A model generated the notes under the pieces. It was not told the DNA's origin, made no database searches, and saw only the letters and a list, made by a program, of their open reading frames with translations. Shown here one piece after another: positions 1-8,212 of a stretch of 18,365 bases of DNA (its first letter is position 1; every line of letters starts with the position of its first letter). Source of the DNA: CAWACC01 sp964390695 (GTDB lineage: Bacteria; Chlamydiota; Chlamydiia; Chlamydiales; Parachlamydiaceae); assembly GCA_964390695.1 (NCBI GenBank), contig CAYMKI010000048.1, positions 1 through 18,365 of the forward strand. Direction: 5' to 3'. Position numbers and translations under genes: made by a program.

Positions 1-1
1 G

Positions 2-2413
2 CTTAAGACCGTGGCCCGAGCGGGCATGTTGGGAGCTGCCGATTATCTCGAGCAGGAGCTCTTGATCACCCTGCTAAAAGCTAAACTGCTGGACGCCAGC
101 AGCGAAGGCGAGCTTAAAGCCGCAGCCAATGCTTTGACCGAGGTTAAAAAAGGCTCTTACGTCAATCCCCCAGACCTGAATGAGAAGGTGGATTTTCCCA
201 TCAAAGAATGGTTTAAGAAAGAGGGCAAGCACTGGAGAGGCGAGATACGCCAAAGGGCGCTCGACCGCAGGAATGAGATCATCCAAGCCTATAAAGAACT
301 CCAGGCGGCTGCGCGTGCAGGCAAAGGAGTTGCCGAGGCTGAAAAGAAGTTGAAAGAGCTATATCAAAAAGCAGAAACTGGCGGAAAGCACGGATTTGGG
401 ATCCGATTCGTCGACGGCACCACATGGGGAGACTGGTTCAAACAAAAATACCCAGACATCGTGGAGTGTGCGGAAGGCAAAAGCACTTGGCTGAACAACT
501 ATAATAAGCCTAGTGAAGCACATGCACAGCCGGTTCTGAACGAACAAGAGCAAAGAAGCTTATCGATAGCCATCAACATCCACAACTACAATCAAGCCAC
601 TCAGGAGTTAGGTGACGCCAATGCCACACCCGATCAGCGTAAAATAGCTTTTAAAGCCAGATATGAAGCCGCAAAAAATCTTCAGGAGCGGAATTTGCAG
701 AAAGAAGACCTTGAAGGAGGAAGAGATCCTAATTTCATAAAAATCGTGATAGAACACTATGATTGGTGCGATGGTTCACTCGTTTGTTCCGAAGCGGCGG
801 GCACGATAGATATCCTGCTCAAGCGGTATGTTAAAGAAGTGGATGGCAAGCAGAACATCCACATCCACCAGATGACAGAATCGGACCGCGGCGAGATGCG
901 CAAGCAGGCGGAAATCATCACGCAATCTGCCAAGAAGGAAAGTGAGATCTATAAGTATGCACACGAAGCCTTATGCTATAACTACCAAATATTGGCCGAT
1001 TCCTATGGAAAATTCGGCAGCCTCTTTTTGACGCAAACTTTCACCGATTATGCGCAACAACATGGGTATGCAAAACTAGTTGCTGCTTCGCGACTGCTTA
1101 ACATCTGTTTTCCGACATTGGTGCAAGATACCCTCATCCTTTCCTGGGCACATCTGCAAGGCAATACTTCTGCGGGCTTAAGCAACCTGTTCAAGAACAT
1201 GAATAATACACTTCCGCAATTCCAAGAGCTTAAGAAAAGCAAAATAAATCTATTGGATACTGCGTGGAATATGACCACCGCGGTACTGCCGCTAATCTTA
1301 GACCCTCAACAAGAAGGCAACCGCGGCTTCTATCAAGGGGTGCAGCTGTTTTCGGGAACGATATCTAGAGTGCAAAATTACCTTCAAGGCACTTATAAGA
1401 CACCTTTGCTGAGTGCGGCCCCTTTTGATTTATACGAGTTTTTAGTGGAACAGCCGGAGCCACCTAAAGGTCTTGGCCAGGCGACATGGATCGACAGCTG
1501 CAAGAGCTATGTTCATCAGACTTTGCAACAGGTGATGCCGAATTTTCTGCAGCCAGGACATCTTCCCGAAAACCAAATCTATTACGCCGTGAAGCATTTG
1601 GCAGCGAATGTGGGGAGTGCATATACCGTCATACAAGCCGGCCGCCGCATGACAGGCTCGCATGGCGACGACCGCGATGTTAAAGCCGGAGTGCTTTTCG
1701 CCACCGCTATGACCCTGATGCAAGCTTGGCAGGGAAAATTCTCCGAAGAATGCGCTTCGGCCATGCTTAAAAATGCCCAATACTACCTTGAGCATGCCAT
1801 GTTTTTTGAAGCGCATGCCTCCATCTTAAGTTTGCAGGAATATCTTAAAGGGAGGGCTCCCGGCAGTGACAAAGAGACAGCTTGGATGAAAATGGAACTG
1901 TTCTGTCTGGAAGCGAATTTTATCTGTATTTATCAGATTGCAGCTCAATATGCACAGCAGCAAAATTGGAGTGCCGCAGAACCATATTTCAAACAATTGG
2001 AAGCCTTCGTGAATACAGGATTTGGCTCTGTTAATACACGCCTGAAAGAAATATTAGGCGATAAAAAATGGATACCTGTACATCAACAAGCTCTAGAAGT
2101 ACAGCAGAAACTGCCTGCACGAAATCTGAACGCATTGACTCTGCTGCTGAACTTTTCAGTCAATCAATCTCATATTTTTACAGAAGAAGAAGTCGCTGTT
2201 AAAGAGGCTGAACTGCAGAAAAGGTTAGAAGAAGCTTTAAAAAGCTATTCTAAGGTCCAGGTAAAAATCCAGGGTAGAACGATTCAACTGACTGGCATCG
2301 TTGACAGTGAAAAAGACCTCACAGATATACCTGTATTGGTTTTATCGCTACAAAGCGCTTATGTGGTCGAAGATCATTTGCAGCTATCGCAAGATAACGT
2401 GCAATTCTCCTAG
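2..2413 (+). CDS. Large helical protein of unknown function (5' end outside window)
   Basis: The frame is open to the left edge of the window, so the true start may lie upstream. Candidate internal starts are GTG at 11 and ATG at 26, neither with a convincing ribosome binding site. About 800 residues are visible, ending in TAG at 2411-2413. I recognise no domain. The protein is mostly alpha-helical by composition, with charged Lys/Glu/Ala-rich stretches near residues 70-120 and a short coiled-coil-like segment around residues 715-745. No signal peptide or membrane helix is visible in the part present. A middle region (about residues 300-660) is rich in aromatic residues and Ala and resembles an alpha-solenoid, but no clear repeat period can be read. 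A secreted effector or a large structural protein are both possible. It converges on the polysaccharide export operon. Coding status is strong because of length and uninterrupted frame; function is unknown. Confidence 0.85.
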   Translation, partial: LKTVARAGMLGAADYLEQELLITLLKAKLLDASSEGELKAAANALTEVKKGSYVNPPDLNEKVDFPIKEWFKKEGKHWRGEIRQRALDRRNEIIQAYKELQAAARAGKGVAEAEKKLKELYQKAETGGKHGFGIRFVDGTTWGDWFKQKYPDIVECAEGKSTWLNNYNKPSEAHAQPVLNEQEQRSLSIAINIHNYNQATQELGDANATPDQRKIAFKARYEAAKNLQERNLQKEDLEGGRDPNFIKIVIEHYDWCDGSLVCSEAAGTIDILLKRYVKEVDGKQNIHIHQMTESDRGEMRKQAEIITQSAKKESEIYKYAHEALCYNYQILADSYGKFGSLFLTQTFTDYAQQHGYAKLVAASRLLNICFPTLVQDTLILSWAHLQGNTSAGLSNLFKNMNNTLPQFQELKKSKINLLDTAWNMTTAVLPLILDPQQEGNRGFYQGVQLFSGTISRVQNYLQGTYKTPLLSAAPFDLYEFLVEQPEPPKGLGQATWIDSCKSYVHQTLQQVMPNFLQPGHLPENQIYYAVKHLAANVGSAYTVIQAGRRMTGSHGDDRDVKAGVLFATAMTLMQAWQGKFSEECASAMLKNAQYYLEHAMFFEAHASILSLQEYLKGRAPGSDKETAWMKMELFCLEANFICIYQIAAQYAQQQNWSAAEPYFKQLEAFVNTGFGSVNTRLKEILGDKKWIPVHQQALEVQQKLPARNLNALTLLLNFSVNQSHIFTEEEVAVKEAELQKRLEEALKSYSKVQVKIQGRTIQLTGIVDSEKDLTDIPVLVLSLQSAYVVEDHLQLSQDNVQFS

Positions 2414-2497
2414 AATGTTTTGGCACCATTTCTAAATAGTTAAGTTCTAAAGATGTGCCTTATCTTCGAGCTAATTGCACAGAAGAGGCGTTGTGTT

Positions 2498-2651
2498 GCC
2501 TCCTCTGAGTTCTCTGTGGGCTGTGTGGTTGATTCTTGTTTTATCAAATTGATATAGCGAGAGTGTTAGCCAAAAATCCGGAAATATCTCTAGAGCGCAA
2601 CACTCATGTGATAAAACTACCACAGAGCCAACAGATCACATAGAGGGAGTT
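2498..2651. repeat. Inverted pair of ACCACAGAG-type repeats (hairpin or MITE-like)
   Basis: The left arm (about 2499-2545) and right arm (about 2609-2650) are imperfect reverse complements. Matching blocks, read on the left arm, include GGCT-x-TGTGGT and the end block GTTTTATCA, with a small insertion of about 7 bases in the left arm. Within the loop there is a further short inverted match, GAGTGTT with AACACTC. The arms are two opposite-facing copies of the dispersed repeat also seen near 7230, 7950, 8220 and 13165. The pair sits between convergent genes, so its transcript could fold on either strand and may end transcription in both directions. No transposase is present. Origin as a small non-autonomous element is inference. 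Confidence 0.6.
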
Positions 2652-2696
2652 AAATCCTCATAAGTAATGTGGAAAGAACAATCCACCCATATTTTT

Positions 2697-3734
2697 TTAC
2701 TGTGCTACGACCGGAGTTGCTGCCGCAGGTGCGGCAACTCCTCCTACAACAGGAATTGGGCTGATAGTATCTGTCCCTATAGCAGCAGGGGTCATAGCGA
2801 AGAAACTGTTTGCCCCTCCGATATTCGCTACAATAGAGACAAAGGAGGCGATCCCGGCCTGCAGTGTTTCTTTCAAGGTAGTAAATTGCATGGGAGGGAC
2901 ATACACGATATCTTTTGGGCGCAATTCAAAATCGCACGATTTCCCTTTACCTATCAAATTTCGGTCGATATAAAACCATGTCGGATAAGCCAAAGAGCCG
3001 CGGATCACTACCAAGCGGGAGCTGGCGCGCGGCGTGACGCCGCCGGCTTCGGCTAAAGCCTGCAGTAAGGAAATCCCGTCCAAATATTCTACGGACACAC
3101 ACCGCTGTACCTCGCCTAAGACGTAGACCTTGTTGAGACCTAGGCTGGCAAAATACAGGTAATCGCCCTCTTGCAAAGACACATCCCATTGCAAATTTCC
3201 GTTCCTGAGCAAGTCATTAAAGTCGACTTGAACATATCTACCTTGCCGAGCCAAAAAAGAACGGTCTAAATCTACCTGATCGATGGTCTGATTGCGGAAG
3301 ACCCGCGTGGTGAAGCCGCCGGCTTCGCATAAGGCAGATAGAACGGTGGCATTCGGCAGGGCAACCTTGACGCCCGGGCTCATCACCTCGCCGATGATGG
3401 TATAATAATGCGGACTAAAGCCTACAGGAGTGATGCTCAGGAGAGGATGTTTAAAGTACTTGAGCAAGGCTTCGGTGAATTCTTCACGGATTTGGGCGAT
3501 GGTTTTACCTACAGCTAGGAGAGAAAGGGAGAAAAGATAGTGCAAATGACCATCTGGACCTACGGCTAATTCCACTGTAGAACCTTGTTCGCCATAGATT
3601 GAAAAGAGGAATTTATCTCCATAGCGCACTCTATAAGAGAACTCCGTCTTTAGTGCTGCTTCTTGAGCACTGACTGAAGAAAGCTCCATACATAGGCATG
3701 CTAGAAAAAGGAATACATGTATCAATGCCTGCAT
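2697..3734 (-). CDS. Wza-like polysaccharide export protein (second copy)
   Basis: The predicted protein has 345 residues. The frame is open upstream to an ATG at 3830, but I prefer the ATG at 3734: it lies one base after the upstream stop and begins a signal peptide (about residues 1-23, likely cut after SVSA), whereas 3830 would overlap the upstream gene by 95 bases. Order of domains: polysaccharide export domain (about 32-104, with YRVRYGD and PDG motifs), a first SLBB domain (about 110-145, IIGEVMSPG and EAGG) and a second SLBB domain (about 203-246, VYVLGEV and EAGG), then a K-D-I-V-Y-V-P-P strand. After it comes a possible amphipathic helix (about 285-305) where Wza has its membrane-spanning helix, and an Ala/Pro/Val-rich tail. 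By family it would form an outer-membrane channel for surface polysaccharide. It is the last gene of the export operon. Confidence 0.88.
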   Translation of the reverse strand: MQALIHVFLFLACLCMELSSVSAQEAALKTEFSYRVRYGDKFLFSIYGEQGSTVELAVGPDGHLHYLFSLSLLAVGKTIAQIREEFTEALLKYFKHPLLSITPVGFSPHYYTIIGEVMSPGVKVALPNATVLSALCEAGGFTTRVFRNQTIDQVDLDRSFLARQGRYVQVDFNDLLRNGNLQWDVSLQEGDYLYFASLGLNKVYVLGEVQRCVSVEYLDGISLLQALAEAGGVTPRASSRLVVIRGSLAYPTWFYIDRNLIGKGKSCDFELRPKDIVYVPPMQFTTLKETLQAGIASFVSIVANIGGANSFFAMTPAAIGTDTISPIPVVGGVAAPAAATPVVAQ

Positions 3735-3735
3735 C

Positions 3736-4968
3736 TTAATCACTCTCACTACTGCTTGAACTATCGGTAGTTTCACCTGGAATGAAAAACCATTTATTAT
3801 TGGCATAATAGCTTCCTGAAGTTGTGGCAAAAGATTGCAGGAAGGTATTGATGGCCAGCGTGACTAGACCTCTGGCAAAACGCAGGGTCTTATTGTGTAC
3901 ATAAATGATGTCGCCAGGGACTAGGTAAAAATCTTTAGCTTCTCCATAGGCGATCAGGCTGAGGTCGCAACGCACCACACATGGGTTATCCAGATCACCG
4001 CGAATGACCAGACAGTTGGTCACATCTGCCGACAGCGGCCCTCCTATCGGCCAGCCACCTGCTTCAGCGATAGCTTGCATGAGAGTCATATCGTCATCAT
4101 ATTGCAGCCGAGCCGGTGCTTTCACATTGCCTAGCACATATACTTCGCGATAGGGAATCGCTGCAATGTAGATGTAATCGCCTGGCTTGATGAAGATGTC
4201 ATTACGGTGATCGGCATTGTGAATAAGTTTTCTGAAATCTATTTCCAGCTTTTTGTTGTTTCTGATCATAAAGGAGTTGTCGAGGTCGGCCAGCGTTTCC
4301 AGATCGCCATTGGTATTTTTGAATTCATAGCTTTCGACAGCTAAACCTCCAGCTACGCCAATAGCTTGACGCAAGGTGATCGGCCCTTCCAAGAGATATA
4401 CTCCAGGCTTTTGGACTTTACCGAAGATCTTCCAGCTCATACTGACGGATGTGCGCAGGTTGATGATGACGCGAGGATGTTTATAGTACTTCTCCAGGGC
4501 TTTTTCCAGATCGGCGTTGACAGCCTCCAATGTGCGTCCCGCCGCGGGAATACCTTCGATGAAGGCATAATAGAGACAGCCGTCCGGAGCTATAGTTATT
4601 TGTTCATAATAGGAGTCATCTTCCCCGTAGATGAATACTTCTACGATATCGCCTTTCGACAAATGAAACTCCTCCACCGGCGGTTTGTAGAGGTTATAGA
4701 AATCTTTATGCAGCGGCTCCCAGACGGCATCTTCATCGATGAAATTATCCATTATGCATTCGAGCTGGTCGTTATCTTCGGAAGCCTCTTCCAGAGCAGA
4801 ACCATAGTCAAGTACGCATTCCGGAGAACCTATCATCACAGGCGGGCGCCGTCCGAACGTCAAATTACCCTCTCCACCCCCAGGACAATTTGAACAGGCG
4901 TTGAACAGCACGGCGCATATACACAGGAGTAAGCGTAATGGTTTGTTCAAAGCTGTTATATATGGCAT
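3736..4968 (-). CDS. Wza-like polysaccharide export lipoprotein (first copy)
   Basis: This 410-residue protein is a paralogue of the next gene downstream. The N-terminus has a hydrophobic segment ending in LFNAC, so Cys25 is the probable lipidated residue; the lipobox is imperfect because Phe sits at -3. A linker rich in acidic residues (about 50-90) precedes the polysaccharide export domain (about 100-172, with SKGD, IYGED and APDG). Two SLBB domains follow (about 178-212, IFGKVQKPG; about 275-325, VYVLGNVKAPA, each ending in AGG), then VPGDIIYV and a possible amphipathic helix (about 361-382). The tail is a serine/acidic run. By family it exports capsule or exopolysaccharide through the outer membrane together with a Wzc-type partner. 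It starts 18 bases after that gene; no strong ribosome binding site is visible, so translation may depend on coupling. Confidence 0.9.
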   Translation of the reverse strand: MPYITALNKPLRLLLCICAVLFNACSNCPGGGEGNLTFGRRPPVMIGSPECVLDYGSALEEASEDNDQLECIMDNFIDEDAVWEPLHKDFYNLYKPPVEEFHLSKGDIVEVFIYGEDDSYYEQITIAPDGCLYYAFIEGIPAAGRTLEAVNADLEKALEKYYKHPRVIINLRTSVSMSWKIFGKVQKPGVYLLEGPITLRQAIGVAGGLAVESYEFKNTNGDLETLADLDNSFMIRNNKKLEIDFRKLIHNADHRNDIFIKPGDYIYIAAIPYREVYVLGNVKAPARLQYDDDMTLMQAIAEAGGWPIGGPLSADVTNCLVIRGDLDNPCVVRCDLSLIAYGEAKDFYLVPGDIIYVHNKTLRFARGLVTLAINTFLQSFATTSGSYYANNKWFFIPGETTDSSSSSESD

Positions 4969-4986
4969 GCGCGTAATGATCCCAAG

Positions 4987-7125
4987 TTATATTCTGAAAA
5001 GTTTTCTCCAAAAGGCAGATTTTGTTTTTTGCAACTCCAATTGGATCCGTACATCTTCTATATATATCGGCAAGACCCTATTTAAGATTACTCCTGACGG
5101 CTTGACGCCGGCAAGAAGCAGGTCTCTCAGGCTCTCGTCGACTAATTTCTTGTTCACCACGCTGGAGCCTATGATGAAGATGCGCAGATCGCATAATGCT
5201 GCCAGGTTCACGGTGTAATCGGTTTCGATGACTCCGGGAAGGTCCATGATGATGACTTCATAGCTATCTTTCAGCGCCTCTAGCCCTTCAGCCATCTGGT
5301 GTGATTTGACGCTTTCCTTCATCAGGGTTGCAGCTTTAGCCACTTTAATCCGGTCTACACTTTCGAAAAATATGAGTGAAGAGAGGGGAGCGCTGCCTTC
5401 TAGGTATTGCTCAAAAGGCACATAATTATGATTGGAGTTAAAGGGATTATAGGCGCTATCCAACTCTATCAACAATACCTTCTTGCCTAGTTTTTTGTAG
5501 TATAGGGCCAGAAAGTATGCCAGGCAGCTTTTACCTTCATGCCCTGCGGAACTCATCATGCCTACGATCAAAGCCCCTGCACCCTTAGGCAAACGTGCGC
5601 GGAGCTTATCCAACCGTTCGGACAGCAGCCGCATGAAATACAGGGTTTTTTCTTGGCCATTTTTCTTGTTTAAAAATGAAATCTCCGGAATGAACAATAG
5701 GGCGGGTAAGTTATACAGCAGTTCGAATTGTTTAAGCGTGCGGATCTTGGTGTCATGCATTTCCAGATAAAACGCCAATATCAGCCCCAGGGCTAAGCCA
5801 AAAAGCACGCCGCCGAGCGGTAGTAATTTGACGGTAATGGATTCTTTTAAAGGCTTGGCTTTTTCTGCCAGTTCATAAATCTCAAAACACCCGGTAGGCA
5901 CATTGGACATGAGTTGTATCGTTTTGATGCTTTTATTTAAAAAGTCCACTTGTCCTTCTGCTTGTTCCTTAGCCTTGAGCAATTTTACAAAAGCTATTTG
6001 ATCTTTAGGCAGGGTTTCGAGTTGTTTTTCCAGACTGGCTAAAATCAGAGCCAGATCCTCTTTGGTCTTTTTGGCCGAACGCACCCTGCCTTCCATCAGC
6101 ATGAGTTCCAGTCCCAACTTTTCCTTGGTGACATTTTTGGTAGTGATTTTTTTGGGTCCCATTTCTTCTTCCTGGCCCTCGGGTTCATCGCTTTCCTTCC
6201 CTTGCAATTCCTTGATCTGGTCTTGCAATATTTTAATTTTAGGATTTTCCGGAGCATATTTAGCTTTGGCAGCAGACAGCTGTTGCTGCAATTCATCCAA
6301 GGTCGCAAGAGAGGAGGGAGCGAGCATCTCGCTTTCATTCATTAGTGAGCCTTCAATCTGTTCAGGCATGGCATTAGCGGCTTGCTTCAAATTGTCATAT
6401 TCCACCAGCAAGCTATTGTATCGCAAGTTGGCCGCTTGGAGATTGCTGCGGGCTTCTGCTAGTTGATTGATCAGTAAAGTATAGTCTGCGGTCATTTCAA
6501 AGTAATGGTGTTCCAGCTTGAACTTTTCAATTTCATCCAAAGCATTATTAAGGCGGCTGTTAGATTGGCTCAATTGGTTGTTCAATCCATTGAGTTCATT
6601 TTGGAGCTGCTGCGAAAATAAGTCTTGGCTGCGTTTGACTGCCACTTTCGCCAAGGTGTTGGCGATGTCGACGGCGAGGTGGGGATTATCGCTTTTACAT
6701 TCAATCCTGACCAAAGAGGAGTTGCTGCCTGGCCGGGGCACGGAGATCATTTTTTCTAGAACCTTCGGCGTAAGACTCAGTCCTAGCCTAGCGATTACAG
6801 CTTGAAAATTTGCATCTAGAGGGATAATATCCAGAGCTGTATTCAATGAGGGATTATTCAGCGTCACCCCTCCCGGAAGAGTTTTGGGGAGATCTTCTTT
6901 GTAAAACAGCACGGCCGAGGCGATATAGTTGGTCAGATAGTAATAGGAAATTACCCCTCCCAAGGCAGCGAACAATACAATACTGAAAAAGATGGCGACA
7001 AGATGCCTTTGCACGCCCACAAATAGTTTGCGGGTATCGTAATTTTGGCTGAGATCGTCCCCTTCAATTTTGCGATGGAAGGATTTGATGTCATTTTCGT
7101 CTTCGGGTTTGTGCGCGGAATTCAT
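4987..7125 (-). CDS. Wzc/Wzz-like polysaccharide copolymerase with degenerate BY-kinase domain
   Basis: The 712-residue protein shows the standard Wzc layout: a cytoplasmic N-terminus, membrane helix 1 (about 40-62), a periplasmic Wzz domain with long coiled-coil segments (about 175-420), membrane helix 2 (about 435-455), and a cytoplasmic P-loop domain. The Walker A motif is AGHEGKS with Lys532. Walker A' reads LLIELD (Glu554, Asp556) instead of the usual DxDxR, and Walker B ends DLPG instead of DxPP. The C-terminus (about 690-712) is Lys/Arg-rich and lacks the tyrosine cluster that these kinases autophosphorylate. By family it controls polymer length and links inner-membrane synthesis to the Wza channel. 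A very acidic insert (about 310-325) interrupts the coiled coil. It is the first gene of a three-gene leftward operon with the two Wza-like genes. The copolymerase role is well supported; kinase activity is doubtful. Confidence 0.9.
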   Translation of the reverse strand: MNSAHKPEDENDIKSFHRKIEGDDLSQNYDTRKLFVGVQRHLVAIFFSIVLFAALGGVISYYYLTNYIASAVLFYKEDLPKTLPGGVTLNNPSLNTALDIIPLDANFQAVIARLGLSLTPKVLEKMISVPRPGSNSSLVRIECKSDNPHLAVDIANTLAKVAVKRSQDLFSQQLQNELNGLNNQLSQSNSRLNNALDEIEKFKLEHHYFEMTADYTLLINQLAEARSNLQAANLRYNSLLVEYDNLKQAANAMPEQIEGSLMNESEMLAPSSLATLDELQQQLSAAKAKYAPENPKIKILQDQIKELQGKESDEPEGQEEEMGPKKITTKNVTKEKLGLELMLMEGRVRSAKKTKEDLALILASLEKQLETLPKDQIAFVKLLKAKEQAEGQVDFLNKSIKTIQLMSNVPTGCFEIYELAEKAKPLKESITVKLLPLGGVLFGLALGLILAFYLEMHDTKIRTLKQFELLYNLPALLFIPEISFLNKKNGQEKTLYFMRLLSERLDKLRARLPKGAGALIVGMMSSAGHEGKSCLAYFLALYYKKLGKKVLLIELDSAYNPFNSNHNYVPFEQYLEGSAPLSSLIFFESVDRIKVAKAATLMKESVKSHQMAEGLEALKDSYEVIIMDLPGVIETDYTVNLAALCDLRIFIIGSSVVNKKLVDESLRDLLLAGVKPSGVILNRVLPIYIEDVRIQLELQKTKSAFWRKLFRI

Positions 7126-7147
7126 TCAAAAATGCCTGGTCTATGGT

Positions 7148-7176
7148 ATTAACTCTCATCAAATGGTATATGACAA
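7148..7176 (-). promoter_or_regulatory. Candidate sigma-70-type promoter for the export operon
   Basis: Read leftward, TTGTCA (7176-7171, five of six matches to the -35 consensus) is followed by a 17-base spacer and GTTAAT (7153-7148, four of six). It would start transcription about 16 bases before the ATG at 7125. This is a motif match by eye only. Confidence 0.35.
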
Positions 7177-7185
7177 ATTTGATTT

Positions 7186-7226
7186 TAAAAAAAGGGAGTC
7201 CTCGCACAAAGAGGGTTCTTTTTTTA
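7186..7226 (-). terminator. Candidate terminator after the small membrane protein gene
   Basis: On the minus strand, CCTC and GAGG pair around a 7-base loop. With two mismatched positions and a small slip, the flanking A-run and T-run can extend the stem, and the T-run follows it directly. It lies between the small membrane protein gene (stop at 7381) and the Wzc-like gene (start at 7125), so it could separate the two transcripts. The stem is imperfect. Confidence 0.4.
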
Positions 7227-7252
7227 CCACAGAGAACAGAGATAGAGGAGAG
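7226..7252 (+). repeat. Dispersed ACCACAGAG repeat, short copy
   Basis: The sequence ACCACAGAGAACAGAGATAG, followed by AGGAG, matches the start and the CAGAG periodicity of the repeat seen in full at 13163-13195. It is intergenic and lies directly beside the candidate terminator at 7186-7226. Confidence 0.55.
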
Positions 7253-7380
7253 AATACTGAGTGTAAATGAGTTAAATACTCTAGCCTAAAGAAAAATAAA
7301 TTCCGATCACATGCTTTGCAAGAGGCATTCCCTGGCTCATTTGCCAAGTCAATGACAAGGAAATGCATGCTCTCGACTAT

Positions 7381-7782
7381 CTAGTCCATGCAGAATGCAT
7401 GGGCTTGTTTTGAGATTTTGTGAATGACAAAGATTTGCAAAGCCACCGTCGTGACTATGCCTGCAGCTATGGAAATGGGCGTGAGAGAACCAAGGGAAAT
7501 GATCTGCATTCCGGAAAATACACTCAATCCTGCCATCGCAGCGCCTGCTGTTCCAGTCAATGCGCTTAAAACCAGCAATCCCCATTTAGCGGCCTTATAC
7601 CAGGAGGCTTGCGTCGTGTCAGATTTGCAATTCTGTTCCTTTTTGGCCATTTTTTTACTGGCTGTGAGCAGAGCCTGAGTACCGACAGTTGCAAAGGCAG
7701 TGCCTGCAACAGCCCCTCCTAGAGATAGACCTGTACCTAGGAGAATTGCCTGTGCAGCCCCTATTATTGACATATAACTCAT
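7381..7782 (-). CDS. Small membrane protein, Inc-like candidate
   Basis: The protein has 133 residues and I recognise no named family. The start is supported by AGAGG six bases upstream of the ATG at 7782. Hydrophobic segments lie at about residues 4-38 (Gly/Ala-rich), 66-88 and 92-122, the last two forming a closely spaced pair. A polar, Lys-rich loop (about 42-60) separates the first segment from the pair. There is no cleavable signal peptide. In chlamydiae, closely paired hydrophobic segments are the hallmark of inclusion-membrane proteins, so this is a candidate Inc-like protein, but the pattern alone is not specific and a plain inner-membrane protein fits too. It appears to be transcribed alone, with an AT-rich upstream region carrying a palindrome and phased short repeats. 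Confidence 0.7.
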   Translation of the reverse strand: MSYMSIIGAAQAILLGTGLSLGGAVAGTAFATVGTQALLTASKKMAKKEQNCKSDTTQASWYKAAKWGLLVLSALTGTAGAAMAGLSVFSGMQIISLGSLTPISIAAGIVTTVALQIFVIHKISKQAHAFCMD

Positions 7783-7822
7783 TTAAACCTCTATTTTATA
7801 CAATAAATAGATTATTAATATA

Positions 7823-7849
7823 TTAATACATTTGAAATAAATGTATTAA
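7823..7849. repeat. Perfect 11-base inverted repeat, possible operator
   Basis: TTAATACATTT (7823-7833) and AAATGTATTAA (7839-7849) are exact reverse complements around a 5-base centre, GAAAT. The palindrome is 41-67 bases upstream of the ATG at 7782, a usual place for a regulator site. No T-run follows on either strand, so a DNA-binding site is more likely than a terminator. The regulator is unknown. Confidence 0.5.
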
Positions 7850-7854
7850 AAAAC

Positions 7855-7882
7855 CAATTAAATATCAATTAAAAATCAATTA
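7855..7882 (+). repeat. Three CAATTA units at 11-base spacing
   Basis: CAATTA occurs at 7855, 7866 and 7877, one helical turn apart, with A/T-rich spacers. Such phasing can mark an intrinsically curved segment or a cooperative protein-binding site. It lies just upstream of the palindrome at 7823-7849, as seen from the small membrane protein gene. Confidence 0.5.
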
Positions 7883-7945
7883 TAAAACGCAAACGAGCAA
7901 AATAAATTGTCTCAATTTAACACCATACCAAATGAGTTACTTTTT

Positions 7946-7996
7946 GAACCACAGAGCTCTCAATCATCCCCTCTCTGTGTCTCCGCGCCCTCGTTA
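7946..7996. repeat. Dispersed repeat, two opposite copies side by side
   Basis: GAACCACAGAGCTCT (7946-7960) matches the start of the repeat in plus orientation. About ten bases later, CTCTCTGTGTCTCCGCG (7971-7987) is the repeat in minus orientation. The latter pairs with the copy near 8213-8236 as an imperfect inverted repeat. Confidence 0.55.
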
Positions 7997-8212
7997 AGAA
8001 AATCCGAGTCCCTGCTTCTATTTCGTTTGGTTCTTGCGCACCTGGCTCCTTTCCGCCGATTATGTCTGCTGGCATGTGAAGCAAAGATGATCCCATCTTT
8101 GAAGTCGATGCCTCTAACTTGGCTACTCAGTAAAACCAGAGTTAGGGATAAAATTAATAAAACATTTATAAGGTTTATATTTATCGATTTTTAACGATGA
8201 GTGATGAGTTTA

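Noticed and set aside
3735..3830. Longer N-terminus for the second Wza-like protein, starting at 3830
   Set aside because: It would overlap the upstream gene by 95 bases and bury the signal peptide; the ATG at 3734 fits operon spacing and secretion.
7907..8194. Open frame of 95 codons on the plus strand
   Set aside because: It runs through two copies of the dispersed repeat, has no ribosome binding site, and its composition looks like translated repeat and AT-rich DNA.
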